Part shown: in pieces, positions 54,267 through 64,000 of the stretch
How the letters are laid out: every line of letters starts with the position of its first letter
How positions within the stretch are numbered: the stretch's first letter is position 1
Source: Sabethes cyaneus
Taxonomy: Eukaryota; Arthropoda; Insecta; Diptera; Culicidae
DNA length: 64,000 bases
Direction of reading: 5' to 3'
Assembly: GCF_943734655.1 (NCBI RefSeq)
Contig: NC_071355.1
Location: forward strand, 219,481,527 to 219,545,526
The notes under the pieces: generated by a model
Databases searched by the model: none
What the model was told of the DNA's origin: nothing
The model's input: the letters and a program-made list of their open reading frames with translations, nothing else
Program-made: the position numbers and the translations under genes

Positions 54267-56485
54267 TTACTCGAAGTTTTCTATGAACTCTAGATTATTT
54301 GTTATCTCCTCACTGTTCGGTAGAGCAACTTTTGCGGACAGCAGATAGGATTTAGCTTTTGGGTATTGCTTCTGTCGGGCAACCATTACGGCCATGTTGT
54401 TCAGCGCGGGTCCGTGGCTTCCATTGGTGGCAATGCATAGACGTAGGCAGCGCCGGGCTAGATGGGCATCTCCAGTTGTCTGATGGCGAAAGGAAACGAT
54501 AGAACAAAATTTAGGAGATTTATGAATAGTTGAAGATATTTTGAAATAAATTTTACCAATGCTACAAAGCTGAGATTATACCATATGTCGGCTTTCAAAT
54601 CGGAACTGGTTGCCATCCGGATGGCTCGTTGAAAGCAAGGAAATACCAGATCCAGCTGACCTCCGTACAAACAGCAAAGTCCAATGTTGCAGTACAGTTC
54701 AGCACTGTGCGCACCCATCGATAGAATCCTTCGATAGTAAAGCAAAGCAGTTTCCGGTTGATTTCCGTAGAAATAACTGACGGCAATGCAGGCCAAAGCT
54801 TCGGTGTTCATCGAATCCAGTTGGGAGATTTGGCGATAACGACGTACCGACGCTGCAAGGTTACCGACTAGTTCCAAAATTCGGGCCTGTTGTGTGAGGA
54901 TAGTAATATCGTTGGGCAATTTTTCGAGGCCGTTTTTGCAGACCTCTAGTGCCGCTGTTGGTTGATCCATTTTGATATATATTCTGGCCAAAAGAAGTAC
55001 CGTATCTTGGTGGTAGATTTCGGCGAGTGCAGTGTTGAGATAATGCTCTGCTTCTCTGGGACTGCCAGTAGTTATAAGACAACGAGCCTTTTGGGTGTTC
55101 CACCACCAACCTGCCGCGGATTGTTTTATTTTTAGGACTGCATCGCAAAGTCCCATAGCTTTTCGAATATCACCTTCGTGATAGTAAAGGTATTGAAACA
55201 AGGGCTTCGACAGGTGTTCCTTTTCTGCGTATTTGTCCGGATGTAAGCGAGAAATGTGAAATAGTGGCCCAGTGGGATCGCCCACAGAAAACATCGATGC
55301 CGATCCTAGTCGGATGTTCCTAGCAGATCCTGCAGTTCTTGCTGTTTTCATGGCAGTTTTGTTCCCCAGAGTGGATCCGGGACGTTGCAGCGAAAGTGTT
55401 CCCGGACGAGACTAGAAGATAGGTGCTTATTATTATTTTAAATTTCATTTTGAAAAGTTTAAGAGTGCGTTTTTAATTACAATGCCGGTGATTGGTCTAC
55501 CAGTGCCGGTGCGAGGTCGAGCTCCAGCTGTCTTCGCTGTGGCTGTCGACGATAGGTTCTCTATAACGGCTGTACGGATTGAGGTACCCGGTCTTGGGGC
55601 AGTCGCTATGGTTTGAGTATCCAGTATGTCCTCTGAATTTCATTTGATCAAATAAATAGAAAAAAAAATCTTATATTTAAATATGTAAGTAGTCATAACA
55701 AGTTGGTAATTGAAATTCTTTTTCTTACAATTAGACGTCCTAACCTAAATTATATTAATGGTATCATTATAAGCTAAGTTTTCACATTCTTGTAGAATTT
55801 TGATTTATGAAAAATACATTAAGGTATCAATTTTGTATGCCAAGGCTAAAAATAGATTGCCCATTTAATTTCAACAGCTCAAAGCTAACACTTGTGATCG
55901 CCGTCGAGTTACTGCCTCGAACCCATCGAGTTTGGTTCATTCTGCAATAATTTCCGATTAAGACAAGTAAACATAAACAACACACGAAAACCACTCTCGC
56001 GTAACAAAAATGAGAAGCACCAAAATATATGTATAATAACAATCAAGATAAAAAAAGGAAGTGATGCTGGCTGCCAAGAGTGCCTGAAATAAATGTATGC
56101 GATGCGAAAGTGCAGATAGTGCGGTTACGGCTCTGACGGTTCGAACCGTGCAGTGCTGCAGGGTGTAAATCAGGAGTGGGATGGGCCGTTGTTATTGCCA
56201 CCGAGCTTACACACCGGATCCTGTCTTGCCTTATAACTCTGCCTGCCTGCCAGCCTGCCAGCTTGCCACACATTCCGGCCGTGCGCAACCAACCCATTAC
56301 CTACCCGGCACATCGTCGTCCGCTTCGATATCGTCGATGTACACTCGCTGGGTCATAGATCGCATCTTCAGCTCCCAAGGACCTTGATGAAGGGCATTAT
56401 TTTGCAGCAGCTCGTTGCACACCTCGATGCACTCATCATATTTTCGACGACGAAATAATGATACAGCTGCAAAAAATTTGTCCAT
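54267..56485 (-). CDS. TTC8: TTC8/BBS8 homologue, BBSome TPR protein, four exons
   Basis: Coding exons (minus): 56,485-56,305, 55,632-55,481, 55,411-54,557 and 54,479-54,267, giving 466 residues. All introns are GT-AG (672, 69 and 77 bp) and the phases agree (1, 0, 0). Start MDKFFAAVSLFRRRKYDECI resembles the N-terminal TPR of vertebrate TTC8, with VYIDDIEADD near residue 50. Residues 61-135 are a Pro/Thr/Arg-rich linker (RPRTGTGRPITG, SRPGTLSLQRPG), then RNIRLGSASMFS. From about 150 come the TPR units, e.g. YFYGNQPETALLYYRRIL and LYCNIGLCCLYGGQLD. The last exon has ALNNMAVMVARQKQYPKAKS and ends EFIENFE. The protein is somewhat shorter than the human one at the C-terminus. TTC8 is a BBSome subunit that helps move membrane proteins in cilia; in flies and mosquitoes this means ciliated sensory neurons. 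The exon map is my inference; the homology is clear. Confidence 0.92.
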
Positions 56486-56653
56486 TATATAATTTTCTTC
56501 TTCGGTTCGTAGTTGGTCTTTTCTTTGGCTGTGTCTCTTGTTGGTCAGTTGCAGCAGAAAAAGCACGTCGTCCAAAGCGAACAAAAAAAGATTCTCTCCT
56601 TTGCTGGTGCTTGTTTTCCGCTGGATCCGGCGTTCGTTTCCCTTAATTTTGCA

Positions 56654-56817
56654 ATGAGTTTTTCGCTGGCATCATCAGGGCTCCGGTTTGCCTCTTCTTC
56701 CGATATTTTCACTGCAATCTTTAGCGCAATCTTTTATTATGGAATGAAATACTTTCGGAGCCCGGTCCAACCATGTTTTTCTTCCAAAGAACCAGTGACC
56801 AGAAAAGGGTCGACGAC
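56654..56817 (+). other. Candidate first exon of a divergent gene
   Basis: The ATG lies 168 bases from the TTC8 start codon, in the opposite direction. The 54 codons include a hydrophobic stretch (DIFTAIFSAIFYYGMKYF) and end at a strong donor-like CGAC|GTGAGTG. A possible acceptor (TCTGCACTGCAG) precedes a frame reading VRLPWLAQRRMRDELIRG, but the joined phase would select a different, quickly stopped frame. The N-terminus faintly recalls membrane-anchored ATAD1-like proteins, which I do not claim. It could equally be chance. Confidence 0.2.
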
Positions 56818-56819
56818 GT

Positions 56820-58362
56820 GAGTGCGGTGAACAAAAATGTAGATGTTTTTAAATTTGCAACTTGTTCGTTCTTTTCTGCACTGCAGCGTGTACGATTGCC
56901 GTGGCTCGCCCAACGGCGGATGAGAGATGAATTAATTCGAGGAACACCTCTCTGGTGGCATAATTTGGCTTCTTCTCTGCCTCTCGAACTGACGAGGCGA
57001 TTTTAGCTTTCTTTTAATTTCCCTCCGTCAATCCTGAAATGTTAAATGCACTGATTTGCCCTGACAGTTTACGATACAGATTTCCTGAGGTGATGTAATT
57101 TCCTGTTAACATTAAAAAAAAAATAAGCGAATAAAAATAACTCGCTTTAGCGAGTCAAACTGGACGTTCATAAGAAAAGTAATACCTGTAGTGCCTGTAT
57201 TATAATGGCTTTTTAGGAGATTCTCTTAATTTTTATTCCTTCAGACAATTGTGTATGTTTTATTTGTATGAACTTTTGATCCATGAGTAATCGTTTATTT
57301 CAGTTTGCACAATTTAGAAATTCACAGCAATGTTATTGGAGTAGGTATTCGATAGTATGAATTTAATTACATATAAAGGATTGTTTATATTTATGGTATC
57401 CATGTCAACCGTGAGGCTATCAACAACGGTGACGTAGTGCAAACATGCAGGCCTGCACAACGTTGCATTTATACACCCGTGTTGTTCCTTGACAGGGCTA
57501 ATATACTGGCCAAAATTAACTATATTTTACAAAATATTGGCCGGCACTTGGTAACACATATTTATTGATTGCTAAAGGATCAATGAAGATAATTAGTTTT
57601 CAAATAACCAACAGGTTGCTACCGGCGCTAGTGTATGTACATATATTGAATCGTCCTTACGCACTAGCGCAAAAAGCTAGCCGTTCGGATTCCAAATCCA
57701 GCTATCTTCAATGATTCATTCCCATTCAAAATACGTCAATTTGCTCAAAGAGCATATCTGAGCAGAATTTTCAACAAATAGATCTGATTTTCTTCAATAT
57801 CAAATAGAAATGAATTTATAACTTAGCAATAGTTTCACTACGAAAGGGATTCGATGACATAAAGAACAGAAAGAATCAAAAATATTTAACATATTCTGCT
57901 TTCTGCCTTTCTGCGATACCGAAGTGAGCATAGTGGCTCGATCTGTGAGTGACTGGCGGAAAGAGCCCGATCCACCCAAGCGTTTGTATTCGTTCGTATT
58001 CGTACGCAAGCTTTGGTGGGTGTCCTTACTTGTACCCACTTCATTTACAGATGCACACTGAAAAATAACGCTTCTGGAATATTGTACAGATGAGAATATT
58101 TTTCCCGAAAGCCAAAAAGTTTTGAAGTATAAAATGTAGGTAACAGAATGTTGTGTATTTTAAAAATAAAATATGATGGCTATTCTTTTATTTCTGAATT
58201 GGTTATAGGTATTTATTCTGGTTCATCATACCAGATAGATGCTGGATAACTGTAACGTAAATAACTTTGCTAAACCATTCCTTAAACAAAAATAGTTTGT
58301 GGTATGAATCAAAAAAGTGAAACATTTACCATGTATAGCAAAGTATGTGTAAATGCGAAAAA
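56820..58362. other. Noncoding stretch
   Basis: No gene recognised. A perfect small hairpin ACTCGCTTTAGCGAGT lies at about 57,141-57,156. The rest is AT-rich with short ORFs. Confidence 0.5.
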
Positions 58363-58811
58363 AAAATATTTGGGGGGGGGAGGGGGCGGAAAAAAACAAA
58401 GAGACTTTTTTAATCGAGCAAAAAAATATGGGTTTTAGGCATTTTTATTTTAAGTTTAAGCGTGAAAACCAAATCTATTCTTGCTTTTAATATATTCGTT
58501 GATAATTTCCATAGAAAAATCTACGAAAAAAAGACAAAAACGAAAGAAAATTTTTTTGGCCGATTTTCGGAAATTCCGCTGTTTGAATTTCCATTTCTAT
58601 TTCATGCTAGAAGCGTTAACTTAACTCGTACACTCGTTTTTCAAGTTTTTCAGGCTGTAGAGCCCAAAGACAATTGATCATTTGATTTTATAAAAAAAAT
58701 TAACTCATATCCTACAAATTTTTTTTTTGCCCCCCGATTTTTCAAGCCAATTTCCAAGGGACCCACTCCCCCCCCGGGTGACAAAAACTTTTGAAATGAT
58801 TTGCAATGGCC
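58363..58811. mobile_element. PIF/Harbinger-type MITE, family H (copy 6, 5'-truncated)
   Basis: The right end on the minus strand is GGCCATTGCAAATCATTTCA, followed on the plus strand by TAA. The interior AAGTTTAAGCGTGAAAACC and the G-run at 58,372-58,388 match the family, but the outer left end with its inverted repeat is missing. Near the right end the usual G-run is replaced by a C-run. Confidence 0.75.
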
Positions 58812-58814
58812 TAA

Positions 58815-59371
58815 CTTTTGGTGGAAAAAACATCGCAAAATATTGCACTTTATAAAGATGTTCCTATGTATATCGAACAATAATTTGCACAATCAATTAT
58901 GCTAAAAAGTGATAAATAGTCTGAAAACTAAGTTAAAACTGAATATTATGTCCTGCGACAACATTTTGAATTTTTCGTGAGTTTGTGTACCTTGAAGTTT
59001 TTCAATGAAATTGCGTTACTTTCCAAGCACAGACGACACATATCCCTGGTCCTGAAATTCCAATAAATTAAAAAAAAAACTTTTTCACGATTCAATGCCA
59101 TTACTAACTTTATTGCACGACTTTACGAAACATATCTGACAATATTTTCCCTTTCCAACAGGACTGAGACAATTTTTTTCAGTTTTATTTCACACAGAAA
59201 AATGATGACAGTTAGAAAGAACAATTTCTGTGGTTGTATTGTATTATATTTTTGAATTAAAAAAAATTTAAACTGAATTCGTGCTCCTTTTGTGTCTACT
59301 AGACCGTTATAAACCCAAAAATTCTTATTTTTGATTCTACAATTTTTTTAATAGAAGCTATAGCTATTTTT
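58815..59371. other. Noncoding AT-rich stretch
   Basis: Nothing recognised on either strand. Confidence 0.5.
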
Positions 59372-59382
59372 AGAAATAACAA

Positions 59383-59515
59383 GGGGTCAATCCCGGCGGA
59401 GTGGTTAGCATTCACACCTCTCACGCCGAGGACCCGAGTTCAAGTCCCAACCCTGCAGAAGTCACGAATGACCTAAGGTTTAACACCTATATAACTATAA
59501 TCAAACAAAAAAAAA
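59383..59515 (+). repeat. Short tRNA-derived SINE (copy 2) with 11-bp duplication
   Basis: Same family as 53,185-53,300: GAGTGGTTAGCATTCACACC, the loop CTCTCAC, the B-box GAGTTCAAGTCCC, tail CAGAAGTCACGAATGACC and an A-rich end. It has about 20 extra bases (TAAGGTTTAACACCTATAT) before the tail end. Direct repeats AGAAATAACAA lie at 59,372-59,382 and 59,516-59,526. Confidence 0.9.
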
Positions 59516-59598
59516 AGAAATAACAAAGTTTATTGTTAATCTAGAAGGTCAAACAGTTAGAATCAAAAAACTATCTGAGTAAGCCCTGAGTCTACAAT

Positions 59599-59707
59599 CA
59601 CCCGTATTCTGTGTTTCGAACGAAAAGTGCATGGTATTTTTCATTCCGCCAACATTCGAAACAAGCCGAACGAAATAAACACCCGTTCGAAATACAGAAT
59701 AAGGGTG
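59599..59707. mobile_element. CACTA-like MITE (copy 2), 3-bp duplication AAT
   Basis: 109 bp with ends CACCCGTATTCTGTGTTTCG and (minus strand) CACCCTTATTCTGTATTTCG. It is flanked by AAT at 59,596-59,598 and 59,708-59,710. Related to 4,584-4,732. Confidence 0.82.
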
Positions 59708-59710
59708 AAT

Positions 59711-60420
59711 ATTTTTTGTTGAATTTATACTTTTGCATTTCCAAATTATTTTTCTGCGTGTCCTGAAAGTAAACCAGTTTGGGGAAGTGCACAACGTTAC
59801 CCTCATCTTGAATGATTGTATGGATATGCTAATGTTATATGTATGTTCAGAACTGAGGTCTTTGAGAAAAACTGAGAAAAACAACAATTCAAGAAAAAGT
59901 AATAAATATTTTGTAAATTATGCTTTTTATTTACTCGTTTTCTGATTAACTGTAGGAGCATTAGACGAAAAAAATTTACATTAAACTTTGAAGAAGAAAC
60001 AAAGCGTCTACAATAGTTTTTATTGTGTACATTGAATCTTATGAAATTTATTGTCAAAGTATCTCAAATTTTTGTTTCTGTTTTTATGGAATAGAGTTGG
60101 CCATATTTCATCAAAGTTTAATTTATATTTAATTTACAAAATGACTGGCTTTATTAATTATGTTTTGTGTTCGCTTAAAAAATTACCATAAAAAAGATAA
60201 TATTTAATTGATTTATTTATTGTTAAGATACCCGTCATTTTTATGATAGAATCTCTCAAAACCATGAAAGTTATGGTGTACTATAATTTGATGATATGAT
60301 TATCTTTTCTGACGTAACATTTTATTGTTTTTACTGTATTTTGTATCCTACTGTTATAGTAATTTTTATCTTCGTTTTATTGTTATGGCTCCACTGTACT
60401 CGGTTTTGGGCTACTCATCG
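59711..60420. other. Noncoding AT-rich stretch
   Basis: Very AT-rich. Short ORFs only. Nothing recognised. Confidence 0.5.
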
Positions 60421-63400
60421 CCAATTCGTTGAGGGTTTCGACAAATGCAACTGGACTTCAACCTAGTCGAGCCGTTGAATCTCTTTACTCGTATTACTGG
60501 CGGCGGTGACCAGAGAACCCAAATGTACGAATTCATCAACCACTTGCAGTTCATCGCCGTCATTAGTTACTGTCCATGGGAGGCAAACGTTGCTTTCTCT
60601 GGAGCCTCTTCCTACCAAATATTTGGTTTTCTACGCATTCAATTGTAATGTTGAGGTCGTCTACAAAGGCTAGGAGTTGGCTACTCTTGCTGAAGATCGT
60701 ACCTCTCGTTTCGACGCCCGCTCGTCGGATCACACCTTCACTCTAGCGATATTGAATAACCTACAGGACAGTCCATCCCCTTGCCGCAACCCTATGAGCG
60801 ATTCGAAAAGACTCGAGAGTGTTCCCGAAACACACACGTAATACATCACTCGCTCCAGTGTAGCTTTAATCAGCCGCGTCAATTTGTCCGGAAAACCGTA
60901 CTCGTGCATTATCTAGTAAGGAGAGTAAAAATTTGATCCGTAGTAGCACAGGCCCCCATAAAGCCCACCTGATACTACCCTACGAATTCTTTTTCTATTG
61001 GGAGCAAATTGGGAATAGACGACGCAACAAAATCTAGGAGATGTGAGAGATTGTCGGCGGTGTTGACCAGCGTTATGCCGCGGTAGTTACAGTAATCTAG
61101 CCAGTCGCCCTTTTTGTAGATGACAGACTACATCATCCATCCACTACTCCGGTAGTTTCACCTCCTCCCAAATCCTTGAAATTATCCAATGCAGTACCAT
61201 TGCTAGTTTCTTGGTCATTTTGTAGAGTTCTGCCGGGAGTGGTTCAACTAAGAGCCGTAGCGTGACATTGTGGCGCCCTTGGCGGAAACCCAATTTGGCG
61301 CTACCTCATTTCTTAAATCAGTGCTCGTTCCAAGTGTATTAAGCCATCCATAAAAATGCTTTGACACCCTGCCTGGTGGCTTTACAGCTGTTCACCAGAA
61401 TCTTCGCTATGACTGATCAAAAGAAAGACGTCGGCATATTATTCAACGTTTTCGTGGCCTTGGCGATCAGGTCCTCCTCCGATTTGGAGGTTCATCTCCT
61501 CTAGTGACCTCTTAATGGGCCAAGGCCAGGTTCGGCAAAAAAACACATTCTTTACGCGATACTTTTTATTGAAGGTGGCAATTTCCGGTAGGTACTTCAT
61601 ACTGTATCTTCGGATCTCGTTGTTTACAGTAAACCCTGAACGGAATAACAGCGGCTTGAACATTCTCTTCTCTCTGATCGTCAGCCACAGAAGGATCTTC
61701 TTCGGGAACTTGGCGCGGAAGATATACTCGGCGTCATCACTTACCTTTTTGGTGGGGGATGTAAAGTACTCGTTCCTTTGTCAATCGTTGCGTCCAGTGA
61801 CAAATAATTTTCGTCGCCTATTATGATCACGACATCGTGCTTCGCCGGAAAGATTTCCACCAGCACCTTCAGTCGTTTTCTGGGCGATTGGCTGCCACTC
61901 AGGCACGGCCAGCTTCGACTGATGCTTCTGCATAAAAATGTGCATTTTGGCCAAGTACTTCTTCACCGTTTAGCCGGTTTCTTTGACCTCCCAGCCCAAG
62001 GCGCGGAACGATGAGGCCACCTTGCTTTCGATCTTCATTTTTAGCTTCCGCGCAGCACCGTCGGGCGGCCGGAATTAGGCCTCCGTACAGCACTTTCGCC
62101 TTTCTCGCGGAAGAAGATGTTGCGAATGTTAAATTGCTCTATTCGACGGATATGAAGTGCGTCATCATATCCAACTTCTTCGCTGAAAGTACGAACAAAG
62201 CATCGAGCGTAGTTTGACGGTTTTCACCATGATTTGCTGCATGCAAATCACTTCAATCGGATCTCTTCAAGATCGGGAGCCGACACGCTGTTGTCGCTTG
62301 AAGGCACTCCTAGATTAACTTCCGTTGCGTCTTCTTCTGCAAGATCGCCGTTGAGGTGCTCATCGAAATACTGCATCCACCTGTCCACCTCGCACTCGTT
62401 TGTGATTATATTCCCTCCCTCGTCCCTACACATGTCAGGTTTAGGTGTGTAGCCCTTACGAGTTTGGTTCACTTTCTCATAAAACTTGCGCGTGTCATTA
62501 GCCCGGAATAGTTGTTTCAGCTCCTCACGATCTCTGTCCTCCTTCTGGCGCTTTTTCCTCCTCAAGATCGTGGTCAAATCATTCAACGCTTGTCGATACT
62601 TGGCCAAATTCTCTCTCGTGGATATGCTTAGATAATTTTTCCAAGCTCTTTTTTTCCTCTCTTGGCATTCCCCGTCAAACCAATTATTTCGAGCGGTTGG
62701 GGATTCCTCATCTACCTCCGCGGTTGCGACCTCATTGACGGCCAAGTGTATCATATTCCATCCGTTTTCGAAGGTCAAAGCATCTACCTCCACAGAGGAA
62801 GGCAGAGCTTCATCCAGAACGCGCGCGTAGTTTCCAGCAACTCGCGGGTTGTCTAATTGTCGAATGTTTAGCCGAGGAGGGCGGTTTTGTTGCGAGGTAT
62901 AAACCATTACTAGTTTTGAGCGGACTTGTACTGCTACTAGGAAATAGTTTGAGTTCATATCCGCATCCCGTAGGGAGCGCATGTTGGTGATGTTCGAGAA
63001 AAACCGGCCCTCGACGAGAATATGCTCGATTTAAGTCGAGGTTCGTCGGTCAGGTCAGGTTGGTCCGGGTGGCTTTGTGTATATCTTTGTGGGGAAAGAA
63101 AGTGCTCCTGATGACCAAGCCTCGGGAAGCTGCATTGCATCGCTGGCCGTTATCGTTCGTGTCGGTGTGCAGGTTATGGGGCCCGATCACCGGTCTATAC
63201 ATTGCTTCCCTGCCGACCTGGGCCTTCACATCCCCGATGAAGATCTTGAAGTCCCGTGGTCGTACGTTGCCTCGTCGTCGAGTCTACCTTCGTGTGGACA
63301 ATGCACGTTTATGACGGTGTATCTGTGTGCATCTGCATTTTGCCAAACACTACGAAACCCGTTCCCAGCTCGTTGGTTGCTACACTGCTCTGGAAAAATT

Positions 63401-63640
63401 GGGCTTTGCCGCCACGGATCCTCCACACCTTCTCGCCTTTGCAACAGATCTCCTGCAGTGTTTACTGAGGTAGCCGTACTAGGGCTTACGCTACCGAGTC
63501 TCGTGATGGAGCTGCCATCTTATAGTGTCGAGAAAACACTGTGCCTCCTTTCCAGTTGGTATGCGACCTTCGTTACCACCGGGGTTGGTTACTCTCTGCT
63601 CGATCTCTGCTAAGATTGTTCGTATTCCGGCTGGTATCAC
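60421..63640 (-). pseudogene. Decayed LINE with endonuclease and RT, interrupted by a mariner relic
   Basis: Minus-strand order is as follows. Endonuclease pieces come first (63,640-62,990), with LGTGFVVFGKMQ, NDNGQRCNAASRGL-like and IHKATRTDL-like text across frameshifts. The 244-codon frame at 62,982-62,248 (NSNYFLVAVQVRSKL, ARNNWFDGECQERKKRAWKN, NLGVPSSDNSVSAPDLEEI) is the linker between endonuclease and RT. After the mariner relic the RT resumes (LPAELYKM, VLHWIISRIWEEVKLPE at about 61,250-61,130). Then come DKLTRLIKATLERVMYYVCV, motif B GLRQGDGLSC and motif C AFVDDLNI, down to about 60,430. The middle of RT (motif A) is deleted. Same family as the plus-strand copy at 39.1-41.9 kb. Confidence 0.82.
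61300..62250 (-). pseudogene. Mariner (ITmD37-type) transposase relic inside the LINE
   Basis: Recognisable minus-strand pieces, in order, are MVKTVKLRSMLC near 62,230, SKVASSFRALGWEVKET (about 62,020), VIIGDENYLSLDATID (about 61,830-61,780, first catalytic acid region) and YIFRAKFPKKILLWLTIREK with SGFTVNNEIRRYSMKYL (61,740-61,590). The DLA block with the second acid survives partly (FCRTWPWPIKRS). Stops and shifts separate them. Terminal inverted repeats could not be matched, so boundaries are approximate, set by where LINE sequence stops and resumes. Confidence 0.65.
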
Positions 63641-63760
63641 GAGGAGGCAGGGATAGGAGTTGCTGGATAAAAGGCTAAGGACCACTATAGGGTTTGTTTT
63701 ACGCATTATTCAACCATTTATCAATCGGACTAGAAGGTCCCTATTTGTATAGTGGACATG
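63641..63760. other. Spacer between LINE relics
   Basis: About 120 bp with no recognised content between the two LINE fragments. Confidence 0.4.
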
Positions 63761-64000
63761 TGAATTGGTCGTACTCCAGAGACTATGAATAATTGAATAA
63801 ATACACCAACACATAATATAAACGTTACGAACAGTAGCAACTACCAATAGGTTGATATATGTCTGTAATGCGACGCAGTCGACATTTTTTAGCTTTTTTA
63901 CACCGTCAAAAAAGTTTTGATGAGCAAAGCAACTCCAACAAGTCATTCATAAAAATTATAAAGATGAGAGGGCCAAGCATACTGCCTTGAGGCACATCTG
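63761..64000 (-). pseudogene. Jockey-type LINE RT fragment running off the window
   Basis: At the right edge the minus strand reads VPQGSMLGPLIFIIFMNDL, the conserved RT motif B region of Jockey-type LINEs (usual form VPQGS.LGPLLF..FINDL). It is followed in another frame by KKLKNVDCVALQTYINLLV (usual form ...DC..LQ.DI..L..W). The frameshift between them shows that it is degenerate. The upstream part lies beyond position 64,000. Confidence 0.7.

Noticed and set aside
54458..54556. Extension of the TTC8 exon 3 frame into 33 further codons
   Set aside because: The extension reads through a GT donor into intron sequence. Splicing to 54,479 restores clear TTC8 homology.
63077..63613. A 178-codon plus-strand ORF
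   Set aside because: It is the antisense shadow of the LINE endonuclease relic on the minus strand.

Overview
This is a repeat-dense, AT-rich piece of insect nuclear DNA, most likely from a mosquito (Culicidae, Aedes-like in base composition and repeat load). The assignment rests on the repeat spectrum: relics of the mosquito ITmD37-type mariner group, an R1-clade LINE, Jockey-type fragments, a mag-like Ty3/gypsy element, tRNA-derived SINEs and many MITEs, together with one intron-containing animal gene. There are no bacterial operons and no CRISPR array. Species-level assignment is inference.

Only one host gene is convincing: a four-exon, minus-strand homologue of TTC8/BBS8 (Bardet-Biedl syndrome 8, a BBSome TPR protein) at 54,267-56,485, with consistent splice sites and reading phase. 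A candidate small first exon lies head-to-head with it at 56,654. This roughly 5 kb is the most repeat-poor part of the window. Everything else is intergenic or intronic DNA built from nested mobile elements and simple repeats.

Layout. 1-11 kb: noncoding DNA with PIF/Harbinger-type, Tc1-type, CACTA-like and piggyBac-type MITEs and a tRNA-Val-like SINE family. 11-15 kb: two decayed mariner transposases and a Bel/Pao integrase relic. 15-20.7 kb: noncoding DNA with a perfect (ATG)79 array. 20.75-23.9 kb: the highlight, a complete-looking LTR retrotransposon (270-bp identical LTRs, 5-bp target duplication, primer-site and polypurine-tract candidates) whose single 834-codon ORF encodes Gag, protease and integrase core but no reverse transcriptase or RNase H. 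24-34 kb: SINEs, MITEs, a hexanucleotide array, a 1.3-kb minisatellite and a 5S-rRNA-like segment. 34-39 kb: mostly unassigned DNA. 39-42 kb: a LINE broken by a 1.1-kb MITE and probably by a solo LTR. 42.5-45.2 kb: an hAT-type MITE and a foldback element with a smaller MITE in one arm. 47.2-52.6 kb: a decayed R1-clade LINE with a 1.2-kb unknown insertion. 53-60 kb: microsatellite, SINEs, the TTC8 gene and further MITEs. 60.4-64 kb: another LINE copy carrying a mariner relic, then a Jockey-type RT fragment at the edge.

The elements form nests that date each other: MITE in SINE (4.6 kb), MITE in LINE RT (39.2 kb), MITE in a foldback arm whose other arm preserves the empty site (44.2 kb), unknown element in R1 (48.6 kb) and mariner in LINE (61-62 kb). 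Target-site duplications were read directly for most MITEs and several SINEs. Family names rest on motif recognition without database search.
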